Origin: Margaritispora aquatica
Taxonomy: Eukaryota; Ascomycota; Leotiomycetes; Helotiales; Discinellaceae
DNA: 64,000 bases
Assembly: GCA_007644065.1 (NCBI GenBank)
Contig: VJWN01000011.1
Location: forward strand, 1,256,516 to 1,320,515
Direction of reading: 5' to 3'
Part shown: positions 22,915 to 32,358 of the stretch, piece by piece
How positions within the stretch are numbered: the first letter of the stretch is position 1
Layout: each line of letters starts with the position of its first letter
The notes under the pieces: model-generated
The model's input: the letters and a program-made list of their open reading frames with translations, nothing else
Databases searched by the model: none
Told to the model about the DNA's origin: nothing
Translations under genes and position numbers: made by a program

Positions 22915-24408
22915 TTCTCTCTCTTCTCTACTCGACTCCTACTCTATTTGCGGCCAGTGGTGTGATCTCTTCTATCTTCCCTTACCTAATATCTACCTAC
23001 CCATGAGTAAGTAGATGCCTCGACCTTGACCTTCGACGAGTAAGGCATCCACCCTATCATACAATCATCATACCATCCAACGATTTTAGTCATAGGACGA
23101 TCAATCAATCAAATGTATGTGATATGCCTACCTTGCCTTATCAAACCCCAGACACCTGATTGCCTGCTTGCTAGCTGAGGCTCATCCTCGTTGACAGCCT
23201 GATCGGATCGGATCTGAGCTGATCTAACGTTCAGAACAGACCCTACCTGTTGACGACAACTGACAAGAGAGACGCCTCGCCTACCTCAGCATTCCATTGA
23301 GACAGACTTGACTCTATATCAAAGCTTGGTAACTAAGAGTCATTGGATCTCTTATATCCGTCTCTGAGGAACTGGAGGACTGCACGGGACTACCTGCACG
23401 GCTACAGCTGCGGCTGCGGGTGAGCGACCAACCATGGACATGGAGGTGCGTACGAGGAACCTTTTATATCGCTTGTTGTCGTCTCTTGATATGTGTTTTC
23501 TCTCAATCCCTTACTCTTTCTCTATCCTGGGACCGAACTCCCTGCCTTCCTTTTCTTTCCTTGGGGTTGCTTTCATATCTATATGAGGATCGACCGGCAC
23601 TCACAATCACGTTTGCATTCACATTCCCCAGATCTGGCTCCCGTTCAGCCCTGTCGATTGTGTCATGCCATGCCATGTCATGTCCTCGGTGCAAGGGTCG
23701 TCACAGTTAACGATTCCAACATTCAACCGTTTCTCCCTTCCCTTCAATCCTCCCTCGTTCCTCGCTGCCTTCCAACATGGCGATATTCAGATCATGCTGT
23801 CGAGGTTGTTGTGAATATTGGGTAGCCAGACACAACACAACGCAACACGACTCGTGCCACCAATATATGTTTCGAGATGGATCGTCCAGACAGAACCAGT
23901 AATTGTTGTCCGACACTAAGTCACGTTCGATGTCTTATGCCATCTATTCTACATGGAGGCCTTGGTGCTATTTCGGATTTATATTTCATTGTTTGCTTGC
24001 CTACCTGTCGCCAGGCGAACCTCATATATCCGTCGTTCTGCTGCTACATCTAAAATCCACTTCCTGCACTTTCCCGCCCTGTTTCTTCCCGATTTCCTGA
24101 ATTCCTTCCACCACCCGGCCCGATTTCTCGGGACTGCCCGAGACCTGATGGACAGATGAACGTTTCGCAAACAGACGATAAGGTGTCGAGTTGTATCTGT
24201 TTTGGTCAAAGGGGTCGTTTGGTGTGGCAAGACTTCACCTTGGTAACTCGAGAATTGAGAATCGCGAGCAAGATTTGAGCTAACACCTTGACTACTCCTT
24301 GATCACAATTCCAAATGCACATGTTACATGCAAAGTTGCCACTTGATCTTCAAGGTCCAGATTGCCATATAATTCCATCCCGTTTCATCTTATCTTACCC
24401 ATGCAATC
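21431..24408. other. intergenic, long pyrimidine-rich 5' flank of GTR2
   Basis: Contains a GTAGGT-type short repeat near 22384-22410, a (CA)n at 22886-22914 and long CT-rich tracts. ORFs of up to 155 codons (22547-23014) are made of these tracts and are not credible. Confidence 0.5.
22886..22914. repeat. (CA)n microsatellite
   Basis: Dinucleotide run of about 14 units in a CT-rich intergenic stretch. Confidence 0.9.
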
Positions 24409-25686
24409 ATGCCTCTCTTGCGGACTGGGAGGAGGAGGACCAAAATGGATCGTAGCTATAATGGTCCTCCTCGTCAAGGTCCCGTGCGTCATATTAGTCC
24501 AGCGCAGCTAAAACTTGAACGTGTCTATGAACAGAATCGGGCCAATGTACAAAAGAACGATGGGTCGAAAGTGCAGGAACCAGCGCCTGGTCCTGCGGCT
24601 AAAGGAAAGCCAAGGTTGTTACTGATGGGGCAGAGAAGGTGAGTTTGTGATGTGAAGTTAGCAGTGAAACCTTCCTGATGAAAAACAGGAGTGGGAAGTC
24701 CTCGATATCGAGTGTGGTATTTCATAAGATGCCACCAAATGAGACGTTATTCTTAGAATCGACGGCTAGGATTCAGAAGGATTCTATGCAGTAAGTTGCT
24801 TCCTGTTCTGGTTGAACTCGCTAACATCTACAGCTCTTTCATGGACTTTCAAGTATGGGACTTTCCTGGTCAGGTTAATTTCATGGACCCATCTTTTGAC
24901 CTCGACGCAATCTTCGGCGAGATTGGTGCCCTGATATGGGTTATCGATGCCCAGGATGATTATCTTGAAGCTATTAGCCATCTCAACAACACAATCCTCA
25001 ACCTGCAACCAAACTATCCAAACGTCAACATCGAAGTCTTCATCCACAAAGTCGATGGTCTCTCAGACGACTACAAACTCGACATACAGCGCGACATAAT
25101 ACAACACATTCAAGACGAGCTCTCCGACCACGGCGTCGAAAACGCTCCCCTTCACTTCCACTTAACATCTATATACAACCACTCGATTTTCGAAGCCTTC
25201 TCGAAAGTGATCCAAAAACTCATCCCACACCTCGCGACTCTAGAGGCTCTCCTCAACAACCTCTGTCGCGCCTCTGGCTTCGAGAAAGCCTACCTCTTCG
25301 ACGTGCTCTCCAAGATCTACATCGCGACAGATTTCTCGCCCGTTGACATGCCCTCGTACGAGATTTGTAGCGACTACATTGATGTCATCGTCGATGTGTC
25401 TGAGATTTACGGTTGGGATCGCCCGGATGCGTATGTGGATTTCTTGGAGGGTCCTCCGTGGAACAAGAAGTTGGAGGATCAGGTTGCCTGTAAGGATGCT
25501 GAGAGCGTGATTGTGCTGAGTGATGGAAAGAGACCGATCATGTTGAGGGAGGTGAATAAGTACCTTGCTCTTGTGGCAGTCGGAAAGGAGGGGAGTTACG
25601 CGAAGATGCCGCTGATTGTGGAGAATGTGGGGACAACGGTGGAGGGGCTGTTGAAGGCATTTGAGATCACGAAACAGAGGAAGTAG
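24409..25686 (+). CDS. GTR2: Rag-family GTPase Gtr2/RagC
   Basis: Small GTPase that pairs with Gtr1/RagA on the vacuole (EGO complex) to report amino-acid status to TORC1. Three exons (24409-24638, 24689-24790, 24834-25686) give 394 residues. The P-loop GQRRSGKSS (about 74-82) spans the first intron. Switch II is VWDFPGQ (118-124) and the base-recognition motif is HKVDGL (182-187), both as in RagC/Gtr2. The C-terminal half is the roadblock-like dimerisation region ([18 protein letters not shown]). The start could also be Met13, since the first 60 residues are basic and poorly constrained. Confidence 0.95.
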
Positions 25687-26456
25687 AGTGGAGGATGTTT
25701 GGTATGCCGAGAGAGTGGAGAAAGGAAGATGAAAGTAGGTGAGGCTAGACGAGGCGAGGTGGTGCGTTTAATGCAGACGATACCAGTGTGGCGTTGATGC
25801 TTTTTATTTTATTTTCAAGCATCAGCTTGGAATTACTGCCAATTTGCTATTGCTTGTACATTAAAAGCGTCCGGATTACTACCTTATGTCTTCCATTTAC
25901 TTCTAAATATGAACTCTAACAACCGAACTAAAGTGGCCTACGTAGCGTGGTCTAAGTGCTAGGTTGTAGGTATTCAACACTTGAAGCAGGTAGGTTGGTA
26001 GGCGGGGGTATGTATGTGTGGAGGGAAAGAGCACTTCACTTTACTTCAGCCTCACTTTCCACACTTTACTTTATTTCACTTTACTTCACGCACTTACCTA
26101 TCTTAACCTTACCTGCCTACAATAAAATGAGCGTTCTTATAGCTAGAGCATACCTCCTTGCCTACCTAACTGTCTCCCAGCCTACCCTGCTCAGCTCAAT
26201 ATCCACCACAAGCTGAACTCTACTATGCTCTACACTGCTTTACACTGCACGCACCAGTAAATAAAACAACTACCTACCTTACTTACCTACCTTCTATCGC
26301 TACTTGCTCGCTTCACGATAACTCGATACTTTGCTCTTCTCTTCTCTGCTCTTCGCCAGAATCGGCACCAGCAGCAACAGCAACAGCAACATCCAAACGC
26401 AACGGATCGAAACGAAACCCAAAGAAACGAAACAAAAGAAAACGAAAGGAAACAAT
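25687..26456. other. intergenic with CACTTTACTT-type pyrimidine tracts
   Basis: The 3' flank of GTR2 and a promoter-like region with repeated CACTT/TACTT words and CTACCTACCTTA tracts before the next start codon. Confidence 0.4.
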
Positions 26457-27364
26457 ATGTCCGGCATCGAGATGAAAAACATGGGGCGGGCACGAACACC
26501 AGAAGCTGAGGGTTCCGAGCAGACTGTCACTGCATCTGGTTCTAGCTCTGGTTCTGGTTCTGGTTCTGGTTCTAAAGACGCAGCAGTAGCCAACCCAGCA
26601 ACGACGAAGACGAAGACGGCGACGACGACTACCAGCCGCTACCTCGACCAAGAGGAGCAGAACGCAGCGGAGCGCAAGGTTTTACAGAGGAAGAAAGCGG
26701 AGATTGAGAGGGCGGGGGAGGCGGCTTTGGTGGTACGCGAGCTTCCTCCACATTGCACACGACAGACCTTCTCCTTCTACTTCTATTGCACGGTCTACGA
26801 GTTACTGTACTATACTTTACCGTGATGACTATACTGACTGGGGAAAAAAGGCACTGCAAACCTACCACACCATGGTCGCTAAGGAGTTCGGCAAGACGTC
26901 CCTCGCGGTCCCTGGGTTTTTCGCTACGATGGAACGGTGCTTGGTCCGGTTCCCGCGTTGTTTGGATGCGCATTGGGAGTTTCATGCGTCGGCTATGATG
27001 AAGGATTCACAGCAGCATCGGGCGGATTTGAGGTCGTTGGTTACGGTTACTACTTTGGTATGTGGGAGATGTTCTTTGTTGCTGTTGTGTTTTGTTATTG
27101 TTGTGTTGTGTTGGGATGGGTGGGGTGAATTTGGACCTGGATCTGGAGATAGATTTGTTGCTAACGTGGATGTCTGGGTAGAAGCGCAAGCGAGACGAGG
27201 AGGAAGAAGAGGTATCCAAGGAATTGGAAGCGGAGAGTGCACGCTTGGGATCCGTTGCCGAGGAATTTGATGAGGAGCAGAATGTGGGCTGTTATGGGGC
27301 GGCGAAGGCGATGGTTGGTGAATTGATGAATACCATCACTGGCGCGAAGAAGAGCACTGAGTAG
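26457..27364 (+). CDS. conserved-looking hypothetical coiled-coil protein
   Basis: Three exons (26457-26732, 26851-27057, 27182-27364) with good GT-AG sites and matching phases give 221 residues. The N-terminus is Ser/Gly- and Thr/Lys-rich (including an SGSGSG run), then comes a helical segment (DQEEQNAAERKVLQRKKAEIERAG), a middle with Cys and Phe (VPGFFATMERCLVRFPRCLDAHWEF), and an acidic coiled coil (KRKRDEEEEEVSKELEAESARLGSV). I do not recognise the family. A nuclear or cytosolic structural role is possible. The splice model rests only on frame and donor/acceptor quality. Confidence 0.6.
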
Positions 27365-27437
27365 GTAGGTAGGTCCCGGGATTCGAGACAGACTTTGGTC
27401 TTTTGCTGAGGGGTGGTGTGGTATGACCTATTGGTGT

Positions 27438-28070
27438 TTAATTGCGAAGTATATATAATTTTAGTGGAAGATCATCTAGATGGGATGAGATGGAACGCAT
27501 ACATAGCCTTACATATTTCTTCATTCGGCCTGCCTGAGCTTTGAATGGCGAGAGCGAGAGAATTGCTTCAATTGATTTCTCCATGCTATGTGCTATAACC
27601 ACCTGTAGAACCTGCTTCTTCGCTCCATTAAGCTTCTCTGTATTTTTGAGGACATATACTCGTATTGATTGAAAATCCCTCGTTTGGATCAATGAACTTA
27701 GATACCCGGGTACATAGGTAGTTGCTCCTCGAGTAATGCGTTGTGTTGACGAAAGCAGGCTGGTGATGGTCTTGAATTGGTATAGAATCGTTGGCGTACC
27801 TGCTGGATTTGCGGTATCGGGTGCCTGTGGGGTTTGTGGGGTTTGTGGATGGGTAGCTACTTTATACTGTTGGGATTGGATTCCTTGGATGAGGAGATGG
27901 GCGGTGGGGAGATGGGATGTCTTTGTGTTGTTGATAATATCAGGATTTGTCGTTGATTTCGAAGAATTTCGAGCCAGCCTTGCTTGGCTTGGATCAGCTT
28001 TGTCAGCAAGCACGTAGCTTGTTTCAACCTCACTTCCTCGATTGGGACGCATTTCTTGAGAATGCAACAA
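27438..28070 (-). CDS. hypothetical protein, gene model uncertain
   Basis: A 210-codon open frame starting MLHSQEMRPNRGSEVE, with a Pro/Thr-rich middle and a helical basic C-terminus (SIRVYVLKNTEKLNGAKKQV, EKSIEAILSLSPFKAQ). A second minus-strand frame over 28220-27857 reads more like protein in places (IEEVRLKQATCLLTKLIQAK, GWLEILRN). It can be joined in phase to the first through a GT-AG intron at 27867-27803, but it has no ATG. So the C-terminal half is the better supported part. No family recognised. Confidence 0.3.
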   Translation of the reverse strand: MLHSQEMRPNRGSEVETSYVLADKADPSQARLARNSSKSTTNPDIINNTKTSHLPTAHLLIQGIQSQQYKVATHPQTPQTPQAPDTANPAGTPTILYQFKTITSLLSSTQRITRGATTYVPGYLSSLIQTRDFQSIRVYVLKNTEKLNGAKKQVLQVVIAHSMEKSIEAILSLSPFKAQAGRMKKYVRLCMRSISSHLDDLPLKLYILRN

Positions 28071-29114
28071 GGCGACGTGCGATTTGAGACTTGATTGGTT
28101 ACCGACTGATTGAGGTATTTGTTCAAATTATCGGTGGGTGTGTTTTTAATGGGGTTCTGGGCAGAGCAATGTTGATATTCGTGCAGATATAGAGAACGCC
28201 TTTCCTGCGAGGTCTACGTGACATTAGCCGGGCTCAAACATTACCTAGCTCTTGTCCGGTACGATACAAATTGGAGATTTTATAGAAGGATTGGGCTTGG
28301 ATAGACGAGATTTGGGGGTGCGATCGCTTCGTTCTTTGGTGATAGGTAAGTGGCAGGTATTGGTGGTGAAAGCGCGACATGCCTTGGAGATGCTCGAGGG
28401 TGATGATATTGAACATACTGCACCCTGTTGCTGTCGCCTCCGGTTACTATCCTATCCCTTGAGTCCTGCATCACATACAGTAGATCTGAGAGAGACGAAA
28501 CCCTTTCCTTCGTGTAGGAAAGTGTGTGGGACACAAGTAATGTTGAGAAAGCACAGAAAGATGGTGGCATGCAGCCCTATTCGTTTCTTTGGTATTCGTA
28601 CCATTCAGCTCTGCAATTACAACTGTGGTTTGGGATATCCTCAAATCCGCTTACTGGGATTCTTCTGTTTCTTGAATCCTAGCTGTCCTGGTTGTCGAAG
28701 TGTAGATTACATACGTTTTCCTTTCGTTTTGATATTCAGAAGACTACGCGAAACTTGCTAAGAATTCTTTTAGTCTATGGTAAGGAGAGTAGCCCTTGGT
28801 TTTGCCCGTGAACTAGAGGCAATCAGCAATAAGTGGGCGTGACGTACCGGAAGCAACTTCCAAGCACGAATGTTGAAAACCTCACATGCTTTTTACTAGC
28901 CGAGTACGGTGTTAAATACCATACAGGCTCAAGGCGCTACAAAGTCTCAGTCAATCATCTCATCGATCCCAAACACGCTAAGAAGCCATCACAATCCACG
29001 CCTTGATTCTTTCAACACTGCATATGAGCCACTAGGACTCGTGCAGGAGCCTAACACTGTACGATAATCTTTGCTCGCCCACGAAGAACCCAGCAAGCAG
29101 CCGATAAGTCACTG
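28071..29114. other. intergenic, nothing firm
   Basis: Overlapping short ORFs on both strands without family resemblance; the last 200 bp precede the 580-residue ORF. Confidence 0.4.
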
Positions 29115-30857
29115 ATGGAGCCACTCTCGATTGAAGACACTAATAGAGTGCCCAACATCCAAGAAGTGAACAGACAACGGTTCCAGCCTCCGCATCCGGA
29201 AGCTGAACTCGCCCAAAAACATGTAGATGATCAGATGGACTTCAAAAGAATAATGCGGCTTACAGACCGGTCTATGGACGAGTGGCCACTTTACATCCAA
29301 GAATGTTGGGAGGACCTGTTACACTATCAAAAGAAAGAGCTCTTCAGGCTACTGCGCCAGTTAGAGTATCAACCTGCTGTTCAGAATCAAAGAAGCCTGC
29401 CTCCAGTAGTTCAGCCACCCAAACCACCCCGAACTTCGAAAGCAAAGAAACAAGTTCGTATTGACGAACTTCCAGGACCAAACATTAAGATTGAGCAAAA
29501 GGACAATAGCGCCATTGAGGAAGAGCTCTTGCCCTCAGCTACTGTACCCCTGAACGGACTCACAGCATCAACAGCTGCCTCAGCGCCCGAGTCCTCGCAA
29601 TCCTCAATACTGCACAATCAGCCCAAGAAGACAAAGGCAACAGATCTTCCAACAAAAATAAAGGAATCACTAACCTTGATAAAGAGTCGTCACGATTTGG
29701 CTTTGAATCGTTTGAGGCAACAGATTGGCTTGGGAACTGAACCGAGTGGAATATGGTCGGCAAACGATCATGAAACATGGAATCAAGCTAAACGTCAACA
29801 GACGCAGGAAATAATCGATTTCCTAAAAGCAAATGGATATGACGAGAATATGAAAGAATTACCCAGACCTCTCTTACTCGTCCGTGAAACTCAGCTGGAG
29901 ACCCTTAGAGAATCTATCGTGGAACAAGAGACGCCGAGAACATTCCCTCCTGCCACAAAGTCCAGCCAAATACGCAAAACTGCTTCAAGTGATGGGGAGG
30001 CACTTATGCAACAACAGGAACGTGACGAGAATGACGAGGTTATCATTCGCTTCAATGAGAACGAGCAGCAAGCCCTTGATATGATGCGCTCAAATCGTGG
30101 CACTGCACAACTCCCTGGAGCAGAATCCGAGCCTCACGGAATTCCAGGAGGCAACAAAGAGCTGGGAGACATTGATATTGAATGCGATGAAGGTTCTTTT
30201 GACCCTTCTAAGTTAGCTATTGACGGAATCCTGCCCGAAATCACCAGCGGCAGTGGTACGAACGCATTTTCATCACAAGCTTCAAAACCGGACCTAGAAC
30301 ACATTTCAGATTATGACAAGGGATTAGGCCCAAGGAAGGAGCTACAGGACGAAGCGGCCAATGAAGTTACCCTTCAAAGCTTAGGTGGTGAAGAAAGCAG
30401 CAAATACGGAGAAAGTCTGTATTCGGAATCGGAAGTGTCCAGTCACCCAAAACTGACATTTACTTCGGATGAGATGACCAGAACAGCTTATTACCAATCA
30501 AGATTAACGCAGAGATACGTTTTATTGCAGAGACAAGACCCAAGATACAAAGACATGCAGCGAATTCAAAGTCGAGAAGAACAAGTCTGGCGAAGGGAGC
30601 ACGGTTGTCCTGGCACTGTTCGCGTGGGCCCAGAACTGAGCCAGGAGTGGGACCAATTCAAAGCGCAGCAGAGCATAGCTATGAGGCAGCTTTGCGATAA
30701 GATCAGGGAAGCGGCTGCACAGTCTCTGGATGATGAGATTGCCGCAGAGATGGCAAGGAGGAACCTGATCACGATGAGAGCAAAGAGGCTGCGGGTCGCG
30801 GCTTCGAGCCAATCTGATAGGCCAACCAAGATGGCTCGTACAGAGGATCACACGTAA
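29115..30857 (+). CDS. hypothetical charged coiled-coil protein, 580 residues, intronless
   Basis: A single open exon starting MEPLSIEDTNRVPNIQEV. Near the N-terminus MDEWPLYIQECWEDLLHYQKKELFRLLRQLEY looks like a helical interaction segment. The centre is acidic and low-complexity. The C-terminus has a second helical region (SRLTQRYVLLQRQDPRYKDMQ, DKIREAAAQSLDDEIAAEM) and a basic nuclear-type end (RAKRLRVAASS). No enzyme motif or transposon domain is visible. Length and codon use support a real gene. It may be a fast-evolving nuclear protein; function unknown. Confidence 0.7.
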   Translation: MEPLSIEDTNRVPNIQEVNRQRFQPPHPEAELAQKHVDDQMDFKRIMRLTDRSMDEWPLYIQECWEDLLHYQKKELFRLLRQLEYQPAVQNQRSLPPVVQPPKPPRTSKAKKQVRIDELPGPNIKIEQKDNSAIEEELLPSATVPLNGLTASTAASAPESSQSSILHNQPKKTKATDLPTKIKESLTLIKSRHDLALNRLRQQIGLGTEPSGIWSANDHETWNQAKRQQTQEIIDFLKANGYDENMKELPRPLLLVRETQLETLRESIVEQETPRTFPPATKSSQIRKTASSDGEALMQQQERDENDEVIIRFNENEQQALDMMRSNRGTAQLPGAESEPHGIPGGNKELGDIDIECDEGSFDPSKLAIDGILPEITSGSGTNAFSSQASKPDLEHISDYDKGLGPRKELQDEAANEVTLQSLGGEESSKYGESLYSESEVSSHPKLTFTSDEMTRTAYYQSRLTQRYVLLQRQDPRYKDMQRIQSREEQVWRREHGCPGTVRVGPELSQEWDQFKAQQSIAMRQLCDKIREAAAQSLDDEIAAEMARRNLITMRAKRLRVAASSQSDRPTKMARTEDHT

Positions 30858-31572
30858 TCTTATGTTCATCGAACATTTCGGAAGTCGAGTCTTAGGGAGT
30901 TGAGTATCCGGATGGGGTTTGGCGAGATTGTAGAAAAGTACCTAATAACAATGTATGATGATGTAACTCTGTAATCCTTTAGTATGATTTAATTACAAGT
31001 TGTTTGAGCTTAAAAATTTAGGCAGATTGATTATGTTTGGATATTGAAATTTGGCTTTATCCATACCTACCTCCTGTATCAAGCAAGAGTCACTTACCAT
31101 CTACGCAGAAACGGTTCTGCAGCTCCTCCACAGAGATTCTTACTCAAATAAACCATAGACGGAGTTACTATCGCCACATTCATCCAGGCTTGAGGTTTCT
31201 TTCTAAACTCTTATTTGTCTAACCACGGGCTAATTGTTTCGCAAGACTGATCTGAGATACATCGCCTTCTGCCACAAATTCGTTCACTATGAGCAATGAT
31301 GGCATCCTGAAGTTACTCATCTTAGTCCACATGATGTTCTGACTGCCTCTGAAGTTCCCGATTATCTTTCTCTTTAGTTTGAGAACTGGAAGTCGAAGGG
31401 GTTCAACTTCAATGGAATAAAAAGTGGGTAGCCTAAGCGAGCCGCACCCTTCCTCCTGTCGTCGGCACGACAGGAGTTCTTCTTCACATCACTTCCATAG
31501 CGACGCGGTCTTAGGAAGAAGAGACACATCTACATTTGATACAGTGTATTTGATTCCGTCAAAGAAGGCAAG
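30858..31572. other. intergenic with a perfect palindrome near its right end
   Basis: The 3' flank of the 580-residue ORF and promoter of the next ORF. The inverted repeat at 31453-31476 is listed separately. Confidence 0.5.
31453..31476. promoter_or_regulatory. perfect 10-bp inverted repeat, 97 bp upstream of a start codon
   Basis: Arms CTCCTGTCGT and ACGACAGGAG are exact reverse complements around a 4-nt CGGC centre. The position just upstream of the ATG at 31573 fits a dimeric transcription-factor site or a 5' UTR hairpin. No specific factor is assigned. Confidence 0.5.
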
Positions 31573-32214
31573 ATGAGCAGCTTTGAGTTTCTACCACACT
31601 CTAAAGGTAGCTCCTTCCAACTCAACCGAGAGTCAAACTACCAGGAGCGCAACACAAATTGGAACGACAAAAGCAGCAACCAAAATCGATTCCATCCATC
31701 ACAGCAATCGGCTCCAGCCAATACTTCTCACAACCAAGCATGGTCACATCAAGGACGTCTACCTCTGCCTCCACCTACGCCGTCCCGATTTCCATTCGCA
31801 CAATGTGGCCGCCCGAGTTCATTTCCTGCACTGCCTACCTTCTCAACTTTCCCCAGTCTTTCTAATGCAGTTTCAAACTCCGGAACTACGGTCAAACCTT
31901 CAACTCCTTCTAACCTTCGTCACAATCCCAATGGTCAAGTCAGCCAAAGAATCTCGTCCCACGCGTCAGTCCCAGCTAGCGTTGCTTCCAATACCGGCGT
32001 CGCGGAAATGCTTCGCGAACTGAGCGTCTCACGAGATAAAGCTGAAGTGGAGGAAGATTCTGCATCGCAAAATGCAGCATCACGCACAGGTGCAGATCTG
32101 CCATCAGATTCAAGCTCAAAGACGCCAGAAGGCAAGCTAGCCAAAAAGCACTTGCATGAACAACGCCAATTCAGGGAGCTTTTGCAGACTGGATATAGCC
32201 CTGTGGATGAATGA
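31573..32214 (+). CDS. hypothetical Ser/Pro/Asn-rich protein; ORF ends at a TGA followed by a long in-frame ORF
   Basis: 213 codons from MSSFEFLPHSKGSSFQLNRE. The N-terminal half is Asn/Gln/Ser/Pro-rich and disordered. The C-terminal end is helical and basic (GKLAKKHLHEQRQFRELLQ) and stops at TGA 32212-32214. The same frame continues without interruption to 34548 through sequence that also looks coding and helical (VHRQNKERLQLKRALEVT). No intron in phase removes the TGA: the candidates I tried are under 42 nt or change frame. It may therefore be the N-terminal part of one larger gene that is broken, read through or mis-sequenced. Function unknown. Confidence 0.55.
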   Translation: MSSFEFLPHSKGSSFQLNRESNYQERNTNWNDKSSNQNRFHPSQQSAPANTSHNQAWSHQGRLPLPPPTPSRFPFAQCGRPSSFPALPTFSTFPSLSNAVSNSGTTVKPSTPSNLRHNPNGQVSQRISSHASVPASVASNTGVAEMLRELSVSRDKAEVEEDSASQNAASRTGADLPSDSSSKTPEGKLAKKHLHEQRQFRELLQTGYSPVDE

Positions 32215-32358
32215 TCTATCAATCATCAGGAATGCTGCGCAGATTTGGTGCATCGACAGAATAAGGAGCGTTTGCAGCTAAAGCGTGCCCTAGAGGTGAC
32301 ATTTGCTACGCCGGTGCAGCTGAGGGCTACAGTGACGCAAGTTTGCGCAGACCATATA

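Noticed and set aside
22518..23014. ORFs of 116-155 codons on both strands
   Set aside because: Made of CT-rich and (CA)n tracts; low complexity typical of a fungal 5' flank.
28245..28380. Candidate first exon (MSRFHHQYLPLTYHQR…) for the hypothetical gene at 27438-28070
   Set aside because: Its phase does not match the downstream frame with any GT-AG intron longer than 31 nt.
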